Part shown: positions 15,665 through 26,520 of the stretch, piece after piece | Numbering within the stretch: position 1 is the first letter of the stretch | Layout of the letters: each line of letters opens with the position of its first letter | Assembly: GCA_028681335.1 (NCBI GenBank) | Contig: JAQUIT010000026.1 | Coordinates: 1-44,141, forward strand | Reading direction: 5' to 3' | Length of the DNA: 44,141 nt | Source of the DNA: Desulfuromonadaceae bacterium | GTDB taxonomy: Bacteria > Desulfobacterota > Desulfuromonadia > Geobacterales > Pseudopelobacteraceae | Position numbers and translations under genes: made by a program | The notes under the pieces: generated by a model | What the model was told of the DNA's origin: nothing | Databases searched by the model: none | Seen by the model: the letters and a program-made list of their open reading frames with translations, nothing else

Positions 15665-18211
15665 CTATCGCTGCCATAGGATATGAGCCTCTTCGAGAGG
15701 AATCGCCACTCCCGGAAAGTGTGAGACTATTCGTGCGGTGAAATCCCCGGGCGAACGTGTCGCTGCAACCTGTCCCCGGTAAATATATCCGTTTTCCGCA
15801 CCCACCAACTGCTGTGCGCAGTCCATCACGATCCTGACGTGACTCCCACTGTTAGTTTTATCAGCGTACAGCTCGACATGGATCGCATCAGGGCCGAGGC
15901 CGTTAAGATAAACCTGGGCTTCGAACAGGTACCCTGCACTGTTTGTCTCTACCGTAACGTCACCAAAACGCACATTTGCCCATTTATTACGGAGAGTGTG
16001 TTGCCACTCTACAATCTGTAAACCAGCCTTCCCTTTCTCAATGGAGCGATTCTGGTAAGCCGTAGCAGCAGGGAGATAATAGCTCTCGACATACTCCTTC
16101 ACGGCGCGGTGAGCTGAATACCGAGGTGTAAGCTGTGACATGCTTGCCCGCATCCGCGCCACCCAGGCCGTAGGAATCCCCTGCGCATCACGGGCATAGA
16201 ACTCAGGGACCACCTGCTGTTCGAGAAGCGTATAGAGCTCCTCGGCTTCGACGGCGTCCCAGGAGGGGTCATCGCCATGCTCGCTGCCGTCACCCAACGC
16301 CCATCCAACCTCAGGTGTATATGCCTCGGCCCACCAGCCATCCAATACCGACAGGTTGATGCCGCCGTTGACAAGCACCTTCATGCCGCTTGTCCCACAC
16401 GCCTCCCAAGGTCGCCGCGGCGTGTTGATCCAGACGTCAACTCCCTGCACCAGATGCTCAGTCAGGAGCATGTCGTAATCGCTGAGGAAGATTACATGGG
16501 GGCGGGCCTCTGGGCGTTGAATGAAACGTGACCATTCCTGGATCAGTGCCTGACCGGCCTGATCTGCCGGATGTGCCTTGCCGGCCAGGATGAGCTGTAC
16601 CGGGTGCTCCGGGTTGGTCAATAGTCGCAGCAGTCGCTCCGGGTCGTGCAGGAGGAGGTTTGGCCGTTTGTAGGTTGCGAAGCGACGGGCAAAACCCAAG
16701 GTCAGGGTATTTGGATCAAAAATGTGTCTGCAGCTGTCTACTGTATCAGGCGACGTGCCGGAGGACGCCAGTTGCACAGACAATCTAGTGCGGGCATATT
16801 CGAGCATGGACTTACTGGCGGCGATACGGAACTGCCAGAGCCTGGCGTCGGAAAGGTTGCGAATGTCCTGCTCCAGGGTTTCTGTTATCCCCAGCCAACG
16901 GCATTTTCCACAGGTTTCGGTCCAGAGGTCGTCGGCCGGAGCCGAGTCCCAACTCGGCATATGGACGCCGTTGGTCACGTGCCCGACCGGGATTTCATCC
17001 TGCGGCCAATGGGGAAAGAGCGGCAAAAAGATCTCCCTGCTGACGACACCGTGCAGGCTGCTCACGCCATTAACCGCCCCGCTGCCGCGCATGGCCAGGA
17101 ATGCCATGTTGAAACGTTCAGTCCCATCGTCAGCGTTCCGGCGCCCCAGTGCCAGCAAATCCCGGCGTGAGATGCCGAGCTTCTGCTCGGCATATGCACC
17201 CAGGTATTGCTCGATGAGGGCCGGATCGAACCGGTCAAAGCCGGCGGCCACCGCCGTGTGGGTAGTAAAGAGATTCCCCGCCCGGGTAACCGCCAGGGCA
17301 ACATCAAAGGATTGCCCGGTTTCTGCCATGAAACTCCGGGCGCGCTCCAGCACGGCAAAGGCGGCATGTCCTTCATTCAGGTGGCAGACTTCCGGCTGGA
17401 TACCCAGCGCAGCCAGCAGCCGCCAACCGCCGATCCCGAGCAGTATTTCCTGCTTAAGTCGCAGCTCCGGCCCGCCGCCATACAGCTCGCTGGTGATCCC
17501 GCGATGGGCGGGGAAGTTTGCGGCGTCATTGCTGTCCAGCAGGTACAGCTTTACTCTGCCGACCTGGACCTGCCAGGCGCGCAACCAGACCGAGTAGCCC
17601 GGCAGGGCGATCTCCAAACGCAGCCACTCACCGTTAGTCTTGCGCAGGGGCGTGATCGGCAGTTGTCCTGGATCATTATAGGGAAAGAGGGCCTGCTGAG
17701 CGCCATCCTTGTCGATCACCTGTCTAAAATAGCCTTGCTGATAGAGCAGTCCCACCGCAACCACCGGCACACCCAGATCGTTAGCCGCTTTGAGCTGATC
17801 ACCAGCCACATTGCCAAGCCCTCCCGAGTAGATCGGGAGGGCTTCACTCAGCATGAATTCCATGCTGAAATACGCGATGCTGTTCAGAGGCGACTGCGGA
17901 TGATTCTGTTGAAACCACGCCTGGCACTCAGTCGCTTGCCGCGCGGTCTGCAGCAGGCCATCAACCGTTTTACGAAAAGCAGGTTCTGCCAGCAAACTCT
18001 CGATCCGCTCCCGCGAAACCGTCTGCAGCACCACCCAGGGGTTCTGGGTGAGCTCCCACAGTACGGGATCGAGCATGCGCCACACTTGGTCGGTAGCATG
18101 ATTCCATGACGAGCTCAAATCCAGGGCAAGTTCCGCCAGGGAGTCGAAGCCCTCGATTTCCGTGGGGAGAGCGTTGAATTTTGGGTTGTTCTCTTGTGTT
18201 TGTTTGTGCAT
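15665..18211 (-). CDS. glgP: Alpha-glucan (glycogen) phosphorylase
   Basis: An 848-residue GT35 phosphorylase of the bacterial alpha-glucan phosphorylase subtype (with the N-terminal DUF3417-like segment). It releases glucose 1-phosphate from glycogen or maltodextrin with phosphate. Visible features: IAYFSMEFMLSEALPIYSGGLG, HLNEGHAAFAVLER, THTAVAAGFDRF, GFARRFATYKR, and the PLP-lysine motif EACGTSGMK near residue 610, followed by NGGINLSVLDGWW. The C-terminal 100 residues form an extra beta-rich segment. GGGGGA precedes the ATG. The gene follows pgm by 39 bases, so the product G1P is handed to phosphoglucomutase encoded in the same unit. It is the last gene of the carbohydrate cluster, and I see no strong terminator after it. 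Confidence 0.95.
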   Translation of the reverse strand: MHKQTQENNPKFNALPTEIEGFDSLAELALDLSSSWNHATDQVWRMLDPVLWELTQNPWVVLQTVSRERIESLLAEPAFRKTVDGLLQTARQATECQAWFQQNHPQSPLNSIAYFSMEFMLSEALPIYSGGLGNVAGDQLKAANDLGVPVVAVGLLYQQGYFRQVIDKDGAQQALFPYNDPGQLPITPLRKTNGEWLRLEIALPGYSVWLRAWQVQVGRVKLYLLDSNDAANFPAHRGITSELYGGGPELRLKQEILLGIGGWRLLAALGIQPEVCHLNEGHAAFAVLERARSFMAETGQSFDVALAVTRAGNLFTTHTAVAAGFDRFDPALIEQYLGAYAEQKLGISRRDLLALGRRNADDGTERFNMAFLAMRGSGAVNGVSSLHGVVSREIFLPLFPHWPQDEIPVGHVTNGVHMPSWDSAPADDLWTETCGKCRWLGITETLEQDIRNLSDARLWQFRIAASKSMLEYARTRLSVQLASSGTSPDTVDSCRHIFDPNTLTLGFARRFATYKRPNLLLHDPERLLRLLTNPEHPVQLILAGKAHPADQAGQALIQEWSRFIQRPEARPHVIFLSDYDMLLTEHLVQGVDVWINTPRRPWEACGTSGMKVLVNGGINLSVLDGWWAEAYTPEVGWALGDGSEHGDDPSWDAVEAEELYTLLEQQVVPEFYARDAQGIPTAWVARMRASMSQLTPRYSAHRAVKEYVESYYLPAATAYQNRSIEKGKAGLQIVEWQHTLRNKWANVRFGDVTVETNSAGYLFEAQVYLNGLGPDAIHVELYADKTNSGSHVRIVMDCAQQLVGAENGYIYRGQVAATRSPGDFTARIVSHFPGVAIPLEEAHILWQR

Positions 18212-18250
18212 GGTTCCCCCAAAGGTTAGTCAATAACGGCATTTTGAATG

Positions 18251-19900
18251 CTATGACATCGTTGCCAAAGCATGGTCGACGATGGTCTGCGCTTCCTTCA
18301 GTATGCTACGCAGATGATTCTCACCCCGGAAGCTCTCCCCGTATATTTTGTAGATATTCTCTGTGCCTGAGGGGCGCGCCGCAAACCATCCGCTTGCGGT
18401 GCTTACCTTTAGCCCGCCGAGAGGAGCGTCATTCCCCGGCGCGTTGGTGAGGACGCGTTCGATCTTCTCTCCGGCCAGCTCGCTGAGCGTCACCTGTCGG
18501 GGAGAGAGCCTCGCCAGCAGTTTCTTTTGTTCGGGAGTGGCCGGAGCCTCAACGCGGTCATAGGCCGGCTCGCCGAACTCGCGTGTGAGTTCGCGGTAGA
18601 GTTCTCCGGGATCTCGCCCCATCCGGGCGGTGATTTCCGCCGCCAGCAAAGCCGGGATAATGCCATCTTTGTCCGTCGTCCAGACACTGCCATCCAGACG
18701 GGCAAAGGAGGCTCCGGCGCTCTCTTCGCCCCCGAAGCCGAGTGAACCATCGAGCAGGCCATCGACAAACCACTTGAAACCGACCGGCACTTCACGGAGC
18801 TTCCGACCAAGTTTTGTGGCGACACAGTCGATCATCCGGCTGCTCACCACGGTTTTGCCGATTGCCGCTTCCGTGTGCCATTTCGGCCGGTGTTGAAAAA
18901 GATAGAAGATCGCAACTGAGAGATAATGGTTGGGTGGCAACAATCCGGCGCTGCGGGTGACGATTCCATGCCGGTCATGGTCGGTGTCGCAGGCAAAGGA
19001 GATATCAAAGCGATCTTTCAGGCCAATCAAACTTTGCATCGCATAAGAAGATGATGGATCCATACGGATCTGACCATCCCAATCCACGGTCATAAAGCGG
19101 AAGGTCGGGTCGACCGCCTCGTTGACGACGGTGAGGTTCAAACCGTAGCGTTCGGCAATCGGCCCCCAGTAGTGGACTCCGGCGCCCCCCAGCGGATCGA
19201 CACCCATCCTGATCTGCGCATCCCGAATTACGTCCATATCGATCACATTGGCAAGATCGGCAACGTAGGCGCCGAGGTAGTCGTGGCGGTGCGTCGTGGC
19301 AGCGCGGCAAGCCCTCTCCAGAGAAATCCTTTGTACGCCCGCCAGACCGTTTTCAAGCAACTCGTTGGCCTTTGCCTCGATCCAGCCGGTGACAGCGGAT
19401 TCAGCCGGCCCGCCGTGTGGAGGGTTGTACTTGAAACCGCCGTCATGGGGTGGATTATGTGACGGCGTGATAACGATGCCGTCGGCAAACCCGGAGGTGC
19501 GTCCACGGTTGTAGGTGAGAATTGCGTGGGAAATGGCGGGGGTCGGGGTGTATTCATCACCCTGGGAGATCATGACTTCCACCCCGTTTGCCGCCAGAAC
19601 TTCCAGTGCACTGGACAGCGCCGGTTCGGAAAGAGCATGGGTGTCCATCCCCAGATACAACGGGCCGTCGATCTGCTGCTGCGTTCGGTACAGGCAGATA
19701 GCCTGGCTGATGGCAAGGATATGCCATTCATTGAATGACGCTTCAAAGGCGGAACCACGATGTCCCGAAGTGCCGAATGACACCCGTTGCGCCGGGATTG
19801 ATGGATCAGGAACCTCACTGTAGTAGGCCGTGATGAGTTTGGGGACGTTTACCAGTATGGCTGCTTCGGCCGGTTTTCCTGCCAAGGGGCTACTGTTCAT
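18251..19900 (-). CDS. pgm: Phosphoglucomutase, alpha-D-glucose-phosphate specific
   Basis: A 549-residue enzyme, close to the E. coli Pgm length. It interconverts glucose 1-phosphate and glucose 6-phosphate. The early motif VSFGTSGHRG is present. The phosphoserine loop is VITPSHNPPHDGGFKYNPP. The metal loop is FACDTDHDRHG, the sugar loop is GGEESAGASF, and the C-terminal phosphate site is RPSGTENIYKIYGESF. I chose ATG 19900 (GAGG seven bases upstream). The frame extends 30 codons to a TTG with no such site. It lies between a sensor kinase gene (100 bases upstream) and glgP, so it joins glycogen breakdown to the pentose phosphate genes. Confidence 0.95.
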   Translation of the reverse strand: MNSSPLAGKPAEAAILVNVPKLITAYYSEVPDPSIPAQRVSFGTSGHRGSAFEASFNEWHILAISQAICLYRTQQQIDGPLYLGMDTHALSEPALSSALEVLAANGVEVMISQGDEYTPTPAISHAILTYNRGRTSGFADGIVITPSHNPPHDGGFKYNPPHGGPAESAVTGWIEAKANELLENGLAGVQRISLERACRAATTHRHDYLGAYVADLANVIDMDVIRDAQIRMGVDPLGGAGVHYWGPIAERYGLNLTVVNEAVDPTFRFMTVDWDGQIRMDPSSSYAMQSLIGLKDRFDISFACDTDHDRHGIVTRSAGLLPPNHYLSVAIFYLFQHRPKWHTEAAIGKTVVSSRMIDCVATKLGRKLREVPVGFKWFVDGLLDGSLGFGGEESAGASFARLDGSVWTTDKDGIIPALLAAEITARMGRDPGELYRELTREFGEPAYDRVEAPATPEQKKLLARLSPRQVTLSELAGEKIERVLTNAPGNDAPLGGLKVSTASGWFAARPSGTENIYKIYGESFRGENHLRSILKEAQTIVDHALATMS

Positions 19901-19999
19901 AACTCCACCTCTATTTGTCGTGATAGAACCCTCGAATGGCGATAGACACTCTTGCCACATTTCAGTTGACGCAAAAAAACTGACAGCCAATCGGATTTA

Positions 20000-20992
20000 T
20001 CAGGGTTTCGGCAAACGCACGGCTACCTCTGTCCCAACGCCCTTCTTGCTTTTAATAGCAAGCTTGCCGCCATGTTCCTCGATTATTTTCTTCACAATAG
20101 GCATGCCGAGTCCGGTCCCGTTCGTTTTTGTTGTATAGAACAGTTCAAATGCATGCGCTACGGCTTCCCGGCTCATGCCCGAACCATGATCGGTAATAGA
20201 AACAACCAGTTCATTGCTGCTCTTTTTAGCGCCTATAACGACCTCTCCTCCCTGGTGTGAGGCATCAATTGAATTATCTATCAGATTAACGAGGGCTCGC
20301 TCAAAATGAAAGGTATCAATCGTTACCGTGATATTTCCCTCAGGAACGTTCACCAGCAAGGTGACCTCCTGTTCCGACGCTTTCGTCCGGCATTCATCAA
20401 CGGATCGGGTGATGGATTCCACGAGATTGCAATCCTTGAGGTCCAACTGTATCGGTTTGGCAAAATCAAGGACATCATTGACAATCCTCTGCATGGCTCG
20501 TGCTGACTCAGTAATAGCCTGTGCTGCTTGGCCACTGTCCCCCTTTCCCTCACAGATGCGCTTGGTAAATCCCAAAATAGAAATAAGCGGGTTTTTCAGG
20601 TCATGTACAATAACGGTGGCAACCTTGCCAACACCCGCCAGAAACCGTTCCTGTTCAACCTCTTTACTCTTTTTCCGTTCCCGCTCCACAAGAATGCCCA
20701 CAACAAGCGCAATCACCCCTGTTAAAACAAGATGAAGCGTCCTGTCAGCATAACCCTGAATACTTGTCGTCCAGGGTGTGAAGAAAAAGGGGATATAGGC
20801 AATGGAAACAAAGAGCCAGGTAATAACAGCTCCTCGCACACCGAAAAGCAGCACCCCGATGAGAAGTGGCAGGTAATAGAGCTCTTCAAAAATCACATGC
20901 GGTGAAATCGTCTGCATGAAGACAAAATGCAGAAAGGTAGTCAGAATCGTGAGTATGACGATAGTGAAAATGTAAAAGTTCTTTTTGGTCAT
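20000..20992 (-). CDS. Membrane sensor histidine kinase within the carbohydrate cluster
   Basis: A 330-residue kinase. Four hydrophobic helices lie in residues 7-103, with a short periplasmic part, followed by a linker (VERERKKSKEVEQERF). The phosphoacceptor is His130 in TVIVHDLKNPL. The ATPase has LVNLIDNSIDAS (N box), ITDHGSGMS and TGLGMPIVKKI. There is no PAS or receiver domain, and no response regulator adjoins it. It begins 56 bases after pgi ends and precedes pgm, so it is probably co-transcribed with central carbon genes. A role in sensing carbon or energy state is inference only. The start is uncertain: ATG 20992 (GAGAGTG upstream) or an in-frame TTG at 21013. Confidence 0.88.
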   Translation of the reverse strand: MTKKNFYIFTIVILTILTTFLHFVFMQTISPHVIFEELYYLPLLIGVLLFGVRGAVITWLFVSIAYIPFFFTPWTTSIQGYADRTLHLVLTGVIALVVGILVERERKKSKEVEQERFLAGVGKVATVIVHDLKNPLISILGFTKRICEGKGDSGQAAQAITESARAMQRIVNDVLDFAKPIQLDLKDCNLVESITRSVDECRTKASEQEVTLLVNVPEGNITVTIDTFHFERALVNLIDNSIDASHQGGEVVIGAKKSSNELVVSITDHGSGMSREAVAHAFELFYTTKTNGTGLGMPIVKKIIEEHGGKLAIKSKKGVGTEVAVRLPKP

Positions 20993-21048
20993 GAGGACAT
21001 TCACTCTCAGCAAATCAGCCAGTATTCTTAACTTTTGTACGTACCGCG

Positions 21049-22686
21049 TTATTTCAGGGGCAACTTCCGGTAGCGCCGGATGAGCGCATTGGTCGAGCTG
21101 TCATGCCGCAACTCCGGTTCGTCAGCCGGGTTCAACTCCGGCAGGATCTTCATCGCCAGCACCTTGCCCAGCTCAACGCCCCACTGGTCAAAGGAATCGA
21201 TCTGCCAGATTGCGCCCTGGGTAAACACACTGTGCTCATAGAGCGCCACCAGTCTGCCCAGCGTCTCGGGTGTCAGTCGCTCGGCAAGGATCGTATTCGT
21301 CGGTCGATTCCCCTCGAACACGCGGTGCGGCACCAGTCGATCAGGTGTCCCCTCGCTCCTGACCTCAGCCGCACTCTTGCCGAAGGCGAGCGCTTCGGTC
21401 TGGGCGAACAGGTTCGCCATCAATATGTTGTGATGCGGACTGAGCGGGTTAAGTGTCTGGCAAAAACCGATGAAATCACAGGGAATCAGCCTGGTTCCCT
21501 GATGGATGAGCTGATAAAAGGAGTGTTGACCGTTGGTACCCGGTTCGCCCCAGACAATCGCTCCGGTCTGATACGGCACCGGTTGGCCATCTTGCGTGAC
21601 GTGCTTGCCGTTGCTCTCCATAACCAGTTGCTGGAGATAGGCGGGGAAACGTTTCAGATACTGGTCGTAAGGGAGGATTGCCACGGTCTGTGCGTCAAAG
21701 AAATTGCTGTACCAGAGGGAAAGGAGCCCCATCAATACCGGCAGGTTCCGGTCAAACGGTGCGCTCCGGAAATGCTCGTCCATAGCCCGGAATCCGGCCA
21801 GCAAGGAATGAAAATTTTCGGGGCCGATGGCAAGCATGGTAGAGAGACCGATGGCAGAATCCATTGAGTAGCGTCCACCAACCCAGTCCCAAAAGCCGAA
21901 CATGTTCGCCGTGTCGATGCCGAACGTCGCCACCGCTTCGCCATTGGTCGAGACGGCGACGAAGTGCCGGGCAACAGCCTGCTCGTCCCCCAGTGCCTGC
22001 ACCATCCATTGCCGGGCGGTACGGGCGTTGGTCATGGTCTCCAGGGTGGTAAAGGTCTTCGAGGAAACGATGAACAGCGTCTCTGCTGCATCGAGACCAT
22101 GGGTCGCTTCCGCGAAGTCGGTGCCATCCACGTTCGAGACGAAACGAAAGGTCATGTCACGTTGGCTGTAATGGCGTAGCGCTTCGTAGGCCATGACCGG
22201 ACCGAGATCCGATCCGCCGATACCGATATTGATAACAGTGCGGATGCGCTTGCCGGTATGCCCAAGCCACCGGCCACTGCGAACACGATCGGCGAATGAC
22301 GCCATCCTGTCCAGTACCTCATGGACCTGGGGCACCACATTGGTCCCATCAACGATGATTGATTGATCGCGTGCTGCGCGCAGCGCCACATGGAGCACGG
22401 CACGGTTCTCTGTCGTATTCATTTTATCACCACGGAACATGGCCTCAATCCGTTCGCGCAACCCGGATTCGTCCGCCAGTTTCAGCAGCAGCTCGATCGT
22501 TTCCTCAGTGATGCGGTTTTTTGAATAGTCGAAATAGAACCCCACATCCTCAAGCGCGAAACGGGTGCCGCGCTGCGGATCGTCAGCAAACAGCTGACGG
22601 AGATGGATGTTTTTGATTTTCTGATAATGGGCCTCAAGCGCCTGCCAGGACGGAAGTTGTGTGAGAGGGGGCAGTGTAGAACTCAT
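21049..22686 (-). CDS. pgi: Glucose-6-phosphate isomerase
   Basis: A 545-residue Pgi of the long (E. coli-like) form. It interconverts glucose 6-phosphate and fructose 6-phosphate. Visible features: [18 protein letters not shown], the phosphate-binding [28 protein letters not shown], and the active-site region [20 protein letters not shown]. The C-terminal part includes [17 protein letters not shown] precedes the ATG. It starts 3 bases after pgl ends, which shows tight operon packing. Confidence 0.96.
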   Translation of the reverse strand: MSSTLPPLTQLPSWQALEAHYQKIKNIHLRQLFADDPQRGTRFALEDVGFYFDYSKNRITEETIELLLKLADESGLRERIEAMFRGDKMNTTENRAVLHVALRAARDQSIIVDGTNVVPQVHEVLDRMASFADRVRSGRWLGHTGKRIRTVINIGIGGSDLGPVMAYEALRHYSQRDMTFRFVSNVDGTDFAEATHGLDAAETLFIVSSKTFTTLETMTNARTARQWMVQALGDEQAVARHFVAVSTNGEAVATFGIDTANMFGFWDWVGGRYSMDSAIGLSTMLAIGPENFHSLLAGFRAMDEHFRSAPFDRNLPVLMGLLSLWYSNFFDAQTVAILPYDQYLKRFPAYLQQLVMESNGKHVTQDGQPVPYQTGAIVWGEPGTNGQHSFYQLIHQGTRLIPCDFIGFCQTLNPLSPHHNILMANLFAQTEALAFGKSAAEVRSEGTPDRLVPHRVFEGNRPTNTILAERLTPETLGRLVALYEHSVFTQGAIWQIDSFDQWGVELGKVLAMKILPELNPADEPELRHDSSTNALIRRYRKLPLK

Positions 22687-22689
22687 GGA

Positions 22690-23424
22690 TCAGTACTCCT
22701 TTCGTTGACGTAATTGACAGGCGGCATCCCGATCCACCAGCCACAGCAAACCGCCGTCTACCGGCTTGATTAATCTGGCCGGAATGCGGTGTGAATTCTG
22801 GGCCTCCTTCAGTACGTTCCGCAACATAGGCGCCTTGGATGTTCCCGAAACCAGGAAGACGACCAGTGCCGCCTGATTGATTGCTGCGGCCGTCAGGGTA
22901 AGCCGGTGTATCTCTTCTTCGGCCACAGAGACTTCGGCCACCCAGCGCTGCTGCTCATCCAGTACCGCAGTACCGGGAAAGAGCGAAGCCGTGTGACCAT
23001 TCTCCCCAAGCCCCAGCAGAACCAGATCGAAGCGGGGCTGACCGTCAGGGAAAAAAACGCGCAGCAGCGTTTCATATGTTACAGCAGCCTGCTGCGGAGA
23101 TCGCTCGCAGAGCATGGGATGAACCTGTCCCGGAGGGATGGGCACATGGTCGAGCAGCTCCTGGCGCGCCATCAGGGCATTATTGCGGGGATCGTCGCCG
23201 GGGACGCAGCGTTCGTCTCCCCAAAAGATATGGGTTTTTTCCCAGGGGACCAACTCACGAAAGGGATCTTGAGCCAAAATTTCATAGGTGCGGCGTGGAG
23301 TGCTTCCCCCGGCAAGGACAACGGTGAATCTGCCACGGGCCTGTACTGCCTGCCTCGCTTCAGCGGTAAACAGTTCGGCCGCAGCAAAGCTGAGAGCCTC
23401 CGCATCAGGGTAAATTCTGATCAT
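22690..23424 (-). CDS. pgl: 6-phosphogluconolactonase
   Basis: A 244-residue enzyme of the DevB/Pgl type. It hydrolyses 6-phosphogluconolactone, the second step of the oxidative pentose phosphate pathway. Visible features: the sugar-phosphate motif [16 protein letters not shown], the ILAQDP and [18 protein letters not shown] region, and the conserved [16 protein letters not shown]. The ATG at 23424 overlaps the zwf stop as ATGA, which settles the start. Longer in-frame starts would run deep into zwf. The N-terminal [11 protein letters not shown] is typical of the family. Confidence 0.95.
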   Translation of the reverse strand: MIRIYPDAEALSFAAAELFTAEARQAVQARGRFTVVLAGGSTPRRTYEILAQDPFRELVPWEKTHIFWGDERCVPGDDPRNNALMARQELLDHVPIPPGQVHPMLCERSPQQAAVTYETLLRVFFPDGQPRFDLVLLGLGENGHTASLFPGTAVLDEQQRWVAEVSVAEEEIHRLTLTAAAINQAALVVFLVSGTSKAPMLRNVLKEAQNSHRIPARLIKPVDGGLLWLVDRDAACQLRQRKEY

Positions 23425-24836
23425 GGGCTGCATCCTGCCTCTTCTGGCTTGATCACTGGCTCCATCCAGCTGAAGCCATCCCGGGCAATCAGCTGGTCGG
23501 ACTCTTTCGGCCCCCAACTTCCCGGTTTGTAGATGATGGCCGGGGAGTGATCCAAGAGGATTGGTTCAACGACAGCCCAGGCGGCCTCAACCGAGTCTTC
23601 ACGGGTGAAGAGAGCGCCGTCGCCAGCCATGGCATCTTCCTGAAGCCGCTCGTAGGGCGATTCTTCTCCTGTTTGTTCCTCGACCATATAAAGCTCCCGT
23701 TGGTCGCCGACAAAACCCTTCCCGGCATGTTTGACGCGAGCGGCAAGGGCGATGGCTGAATCGGGTGAGATGCGGAAGCGGAGATAATTGTTCCGGTCAG
23801 TTGTCGATACCGAGTCATCAAAAAGCCTCTGGGGTGGCGGTTTAAACTCCACCAGAACCTCGTTCGCCGTTTCTGCCAGGCATTTGCCGGAGCGCACGTA
23901 CCACGGCACCCCCTCCCACCGCCATGAATCGATGAAGAGTCGCAGGGCACAAAACGTCTCGACGTCGGAGTCCTCCGCCACGTTTACTTCATTGCGATAG
24001 CCGTCGTACTGACCACGCACCAGATCGTCGGAACTCAAGGGACGCATGGCCTGGAATACTTTGGTTTTCTCACTCTGCACAGCTCCAAAACCCTGATATG
24101 CCGGGGGCTCCATGGCGAGCAGTGCAATGACCTGGAACAGGTGGTTCTGGACCACGTCGCGCAGGCAACCGGCGGATTCGTAAAACGCGCCGCGGTTCCC
24201 GATACCAAAATCTTCAGACAGGGTTATCTGAACACTGGCCACATGGTTACGGTTCCAGACCGGTTCAAGGAATGAATTGGCAAAGCGGAAATAGAGGATA
24301 TTCATGATCGACTCTTTCCCGAGAAAATGGTCGATGCGGAATATGGAGTCTTCCGGGAACACCGATCTCGCTACAAGGTTCAACTCACGTGCCGAGGCCA
24401 GGTCGCGACCGAAAGGTTTTTCGACAATAACGCGTGCATTTTCGGCCAATTCAGCGACATCGAGAGCTTTGATGACTGTTGCGAAGAGCGACGGAGGGAT
24501 GGCGAGGTAAAAGGCCGGGCAGCGGATACTGCCCAGAGCCGATTTGATCTTCGTGAAAGTGCCGGAGTCGTTATAGTCCCCGCTCACATACTCAAGCCGG
24601 GACAGAAGATGCTTGAGGGCACTATGGTCATCGATCCCGCCCGATTGCTCGATACTGTCCGTCACTCTTCTGCGCAAATGGTCCAGACTCAGCTCAGGGC
24701 GTGCAACACCTACAACGGGGAAGTTAAGGGCACCCCGTTTTGCCATTGCATAAAGTGCCGGGAAGATCTTTTTGTGGGCGAGATCGCCCGTCACACCGAA
24801 GAGCACCAATGCGTCCGAACGGGTACGGGTAGCCAT
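23421..24836 (-). CDS. zwf: Glucose-6-phosphate 1-dehydrogenase
   Basis: A 471-residue enzyme of normal length. It oxidises glucose 6-phosphate to 6-phosphogluconolactone and makes NAD(P)H. The N-terminal nucleotide motif is [16 protein letters not shown] (residues 14-29). The substrate and catalytic motif is [13 protein letters not shown] (with the catalytic His downstream in [16 protein letters not shown]). Its ATG overlaps the gnd stop by one base (TGATG), and its stop overlaps the pgl start (ATGA). Translational coupling of gnd-zwf-pgl is likely. The cofactor choice cannot be settled by eye. Confidence 0.96.
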   Translation of the reverse strand: MATRTRSDALVLFGVTGDLAHKKIFPALYAMAKRGALNFPVVGVARPELSLDHLRRRVTDSIEQSGGIDDHSALKHLLSRLEYVSGDYNDSGTFTKIKSALGSIRCPAFYLAIPPSLFATVIKALDVAELAENARVIVEKPFGRDLASARELNLVARSVFPEDSIFRIDHFLGKESIMNILYFRFANSFLEPVWNRNHVASVQITLSEDFGIGNRGAFYESAGCLRDVVQNHLFQVIALLAMEPPAYQGFGAVQSEKTKVFQAMRPLSSDDLVRGQYDGYRNEVNVAEDSDVETFCALRLFIDSWRWEGVPWYVRSGKCLAETANEVLVEFKPPPQRLFDDSVSTTDRNNYLRFRISPDSAIALAARVKHAGKGFVGDQRELYMVEEQTGEESPYERLQEDAMAGDGALFTREDSVEAAWAVVEPILLDHSPAIIYKPGSWGPKESDQLIARDGFSWMEPVIKPEEAGCSP

Positions 24837-25867
24837 CAGAGGCCTCCAATCTTACCAGTGGTTTTCTCAAGATGGCCGCCAAAGCCATAACGCATGGCCG
24901 ACATGACCCGATCGCCAAAATCTGCCTCACCACGCGAGCTGAACCGTTCATACAGTGCGGCGCTGAGTACATGCGCGGGAACACCCACTTCTATGGCGGC
25001 GATGCTCGTCCAGCGTCCTTCGCCAGAATCGGATACTCTTCCTTTGAAATTCTCCAGATCAGGATTGGCAAGCAACCCGTTTGCCGCAAGGTCGAGCAGC
25101 CAGGAAGATATGACACTGCCACGTCGCCAGACCTCCGTAATATCGGGGAGATTGAAATCATACTGGTAGTGTTCCGGATGACGCAACGGCGTTGTCTCGG
25201 CGTCGACTTCCCGCTCCTGCTTGCCGACGTTGGCATGGTGGAGAATATTGAGCCCCTCGGCATAGGCGGCCATTAATCCGTATTCAATGCCATTGTGCAC
25301 CATTTTAACAAAGTGTCCTGCACCGCTGGGTCCGCAATGGAGATACCCCTGTTCAGCCGTTCCACCGCTCTTTTCCCTGCCCTCTGTGCGTGGGGCTGCA
25401 GCGATGCCGGGAGCCAGAGCGGCAAAAACCGGGTTGAGCAGTTCAACGGCAGTTTTTTCACCACCGATCATCAGGCAGTAGCCCCGTTCCGCTCCCCAGA
25501 CTCCGCCGCTGGTCCCGACGTCGAGATAGCGGATACCCCGTTCCTGTAGTTGAGCAGCCCGGCGAAGGTCATCCAGATAATAGGAGTTGCCGCCGTCAAT
25601 CAGGATATCGTCCGGATCAAGCAGCGGCGTGAGATTTGCAATCATCGAATCCGTCACAGCGGCCGGCACCATCAGCCAGACCACCCGCGGCTTTACCAAC
25701 GTGGAGACAAACTCCTCGATCGAACGGGCACCCACGGCTCCTTCGTTTTCAAGCGTTTCAACGGCGTCTGTCTTCATATCAAACACCACACATTCATGGC
25801 CGCTGTGCAACAGGCGGCGCACCATATCGGCGCCCATGCGCCCCAATCCAATCATTCCTAGTTGCAT
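24836..25867 (-). CDS. gnd: 6-phosphogluconate dehydrogenase (decarboxylating), short form
   Basis: A 343-residue enzyme of the short GndA/YqeC class, not the 470-residue E. coli form. It makes ribulose 5-phosphate and CO2. The Rossmann motif is GLGRMG (residues 7-12). After the second strand the sequence is [10 protein letters not shown]: an Asp here, not the NRT of NADP enzymes, suggests NAD+ use (inference). Substrate and catalytic motifs are [15 protein letters not shown] and [12 protein letters not shown], with the catalytic Lys. AGGAGG precedes the ATG. It follows the HAD gene by 47 bases and overlaps zwf. Confidence 0.95.
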   Translation of the reverse strand: MQLGMIGLGRMGADMVRRLLHSGHECVVFDMKTDAVETLENEGAVGARSIEEFVSTLVKPRVVWLMVPAAVTDSMIANLTPLLDPDDILIDGGNSYYLDDLRRAAQLQERGIRYLDVGTSGGVWGAERGYCLMIGGEKTAVELLNPVFAALAPGIAAAPRTEGREKSGGTAEQGYLHCGPSGAGHFVKMVHNGIEYGLMAAYAEGLNILHHANVGKQEREVDAETTPLRHPEHYQYDFNLPDITEVWRRGSVISSWLLDLAANGLLANPDLENFKGRVSDSGEGRWTSIAAIEVGVPAHVLSAALYERFSSRGEADFGDRVMSAMRYGFGGHLEKTTGKIGGL

Positions 25868-25914
25868 CAGTTGCCTCCTGATTTTTGTTTATTTATATGT
25901 TGTCCTGATCTTCT

Positions 25915-26520
25915 TTACGTAAGCCCGACTGACGCCAGCTTGTCCCGGGTCTGCTCATACGTTGTGTGAACCATGCCTTGAATTCCCTGATTTCTTGCCA
26001 CATCAACAAACATGGGCCGATCATCGATGTAAAACACCTCTTCCGGCGCAACCTGGGCAATGTCCAGAGCGATCCGAAATATATCCGCATCGGGCTTGCG
26101 GTAGTGGATAAAGCTGGAGGAGATGAAAAAATCGATGCATCTGCCGAGCTTGTACGTCCTGATCCGGTACTCGTTCAATTCGCGCCCCTCGTTGCTGACG
26201 GCCGCGATCTTTAATCCATGGCGTGCTTTGAGCCGGGTGACCAGCTCGATCATATCGGGGAGAGCACGTGACTGATCAAACATGAACGTCCGGAACGTAT
26301 CCATGGTAAAGGAGCGTTCCTCGTAAAAGACTATCCGGTCCAGATATTCATCAAGGGTAAGCTTTCCCACTTCGTAGGTGTCGAAGGTGAGGTGATGCCG
26401 CTCGTTCATCTCTTCGTAATCGAGCCCGAACGTCTCCGCTGCCAGACGCCGGGCCTTGCGGTCCCAGCCGTTTGTCAAAAGAACTCCACCAATATCGAGA
26501 AAAAGTGTTGAAATTGTCAT
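25915..26520 (-). CDS. HAD-family hydrolase
   Basis: A 201-residue HAD subfamily IA phosphatase-like protein. Motif I is FLDIGGVLL (residues 7-15), with the nucleophile Asp9; the usual second Asp of DxD is a Gly, as in several YihX-like members. Motif II is AVSNEG, motif III Lys lies in HYRKPDADIF, and motif IV is FYIDDRPMFVDVA. The start overlaps the rpiB stop by four bases. Its place among pentose phosphate genes suggests a sugar-phosphate phosphatase, but the substrate is unknown. Confidence 0.85.
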   Translation of the reverse strand: MTISTLFLDIGGVLLTNGWDRKARRLAAETFGLDYEEMNERHHLTFDTYEVGKLTLDEYLDRIVFYEERSFTMDTFRTFMFDQSRALPDMIELVTRLKARHGLKIAAVSNEGRELNEYRIRTYKLGRCIDFFISSSFIHYRKPDADIFRIALDIAQVAPEEVFYIDDRPMFVDVARNQGIQGMVHTTYEQTRDKLASVGLT

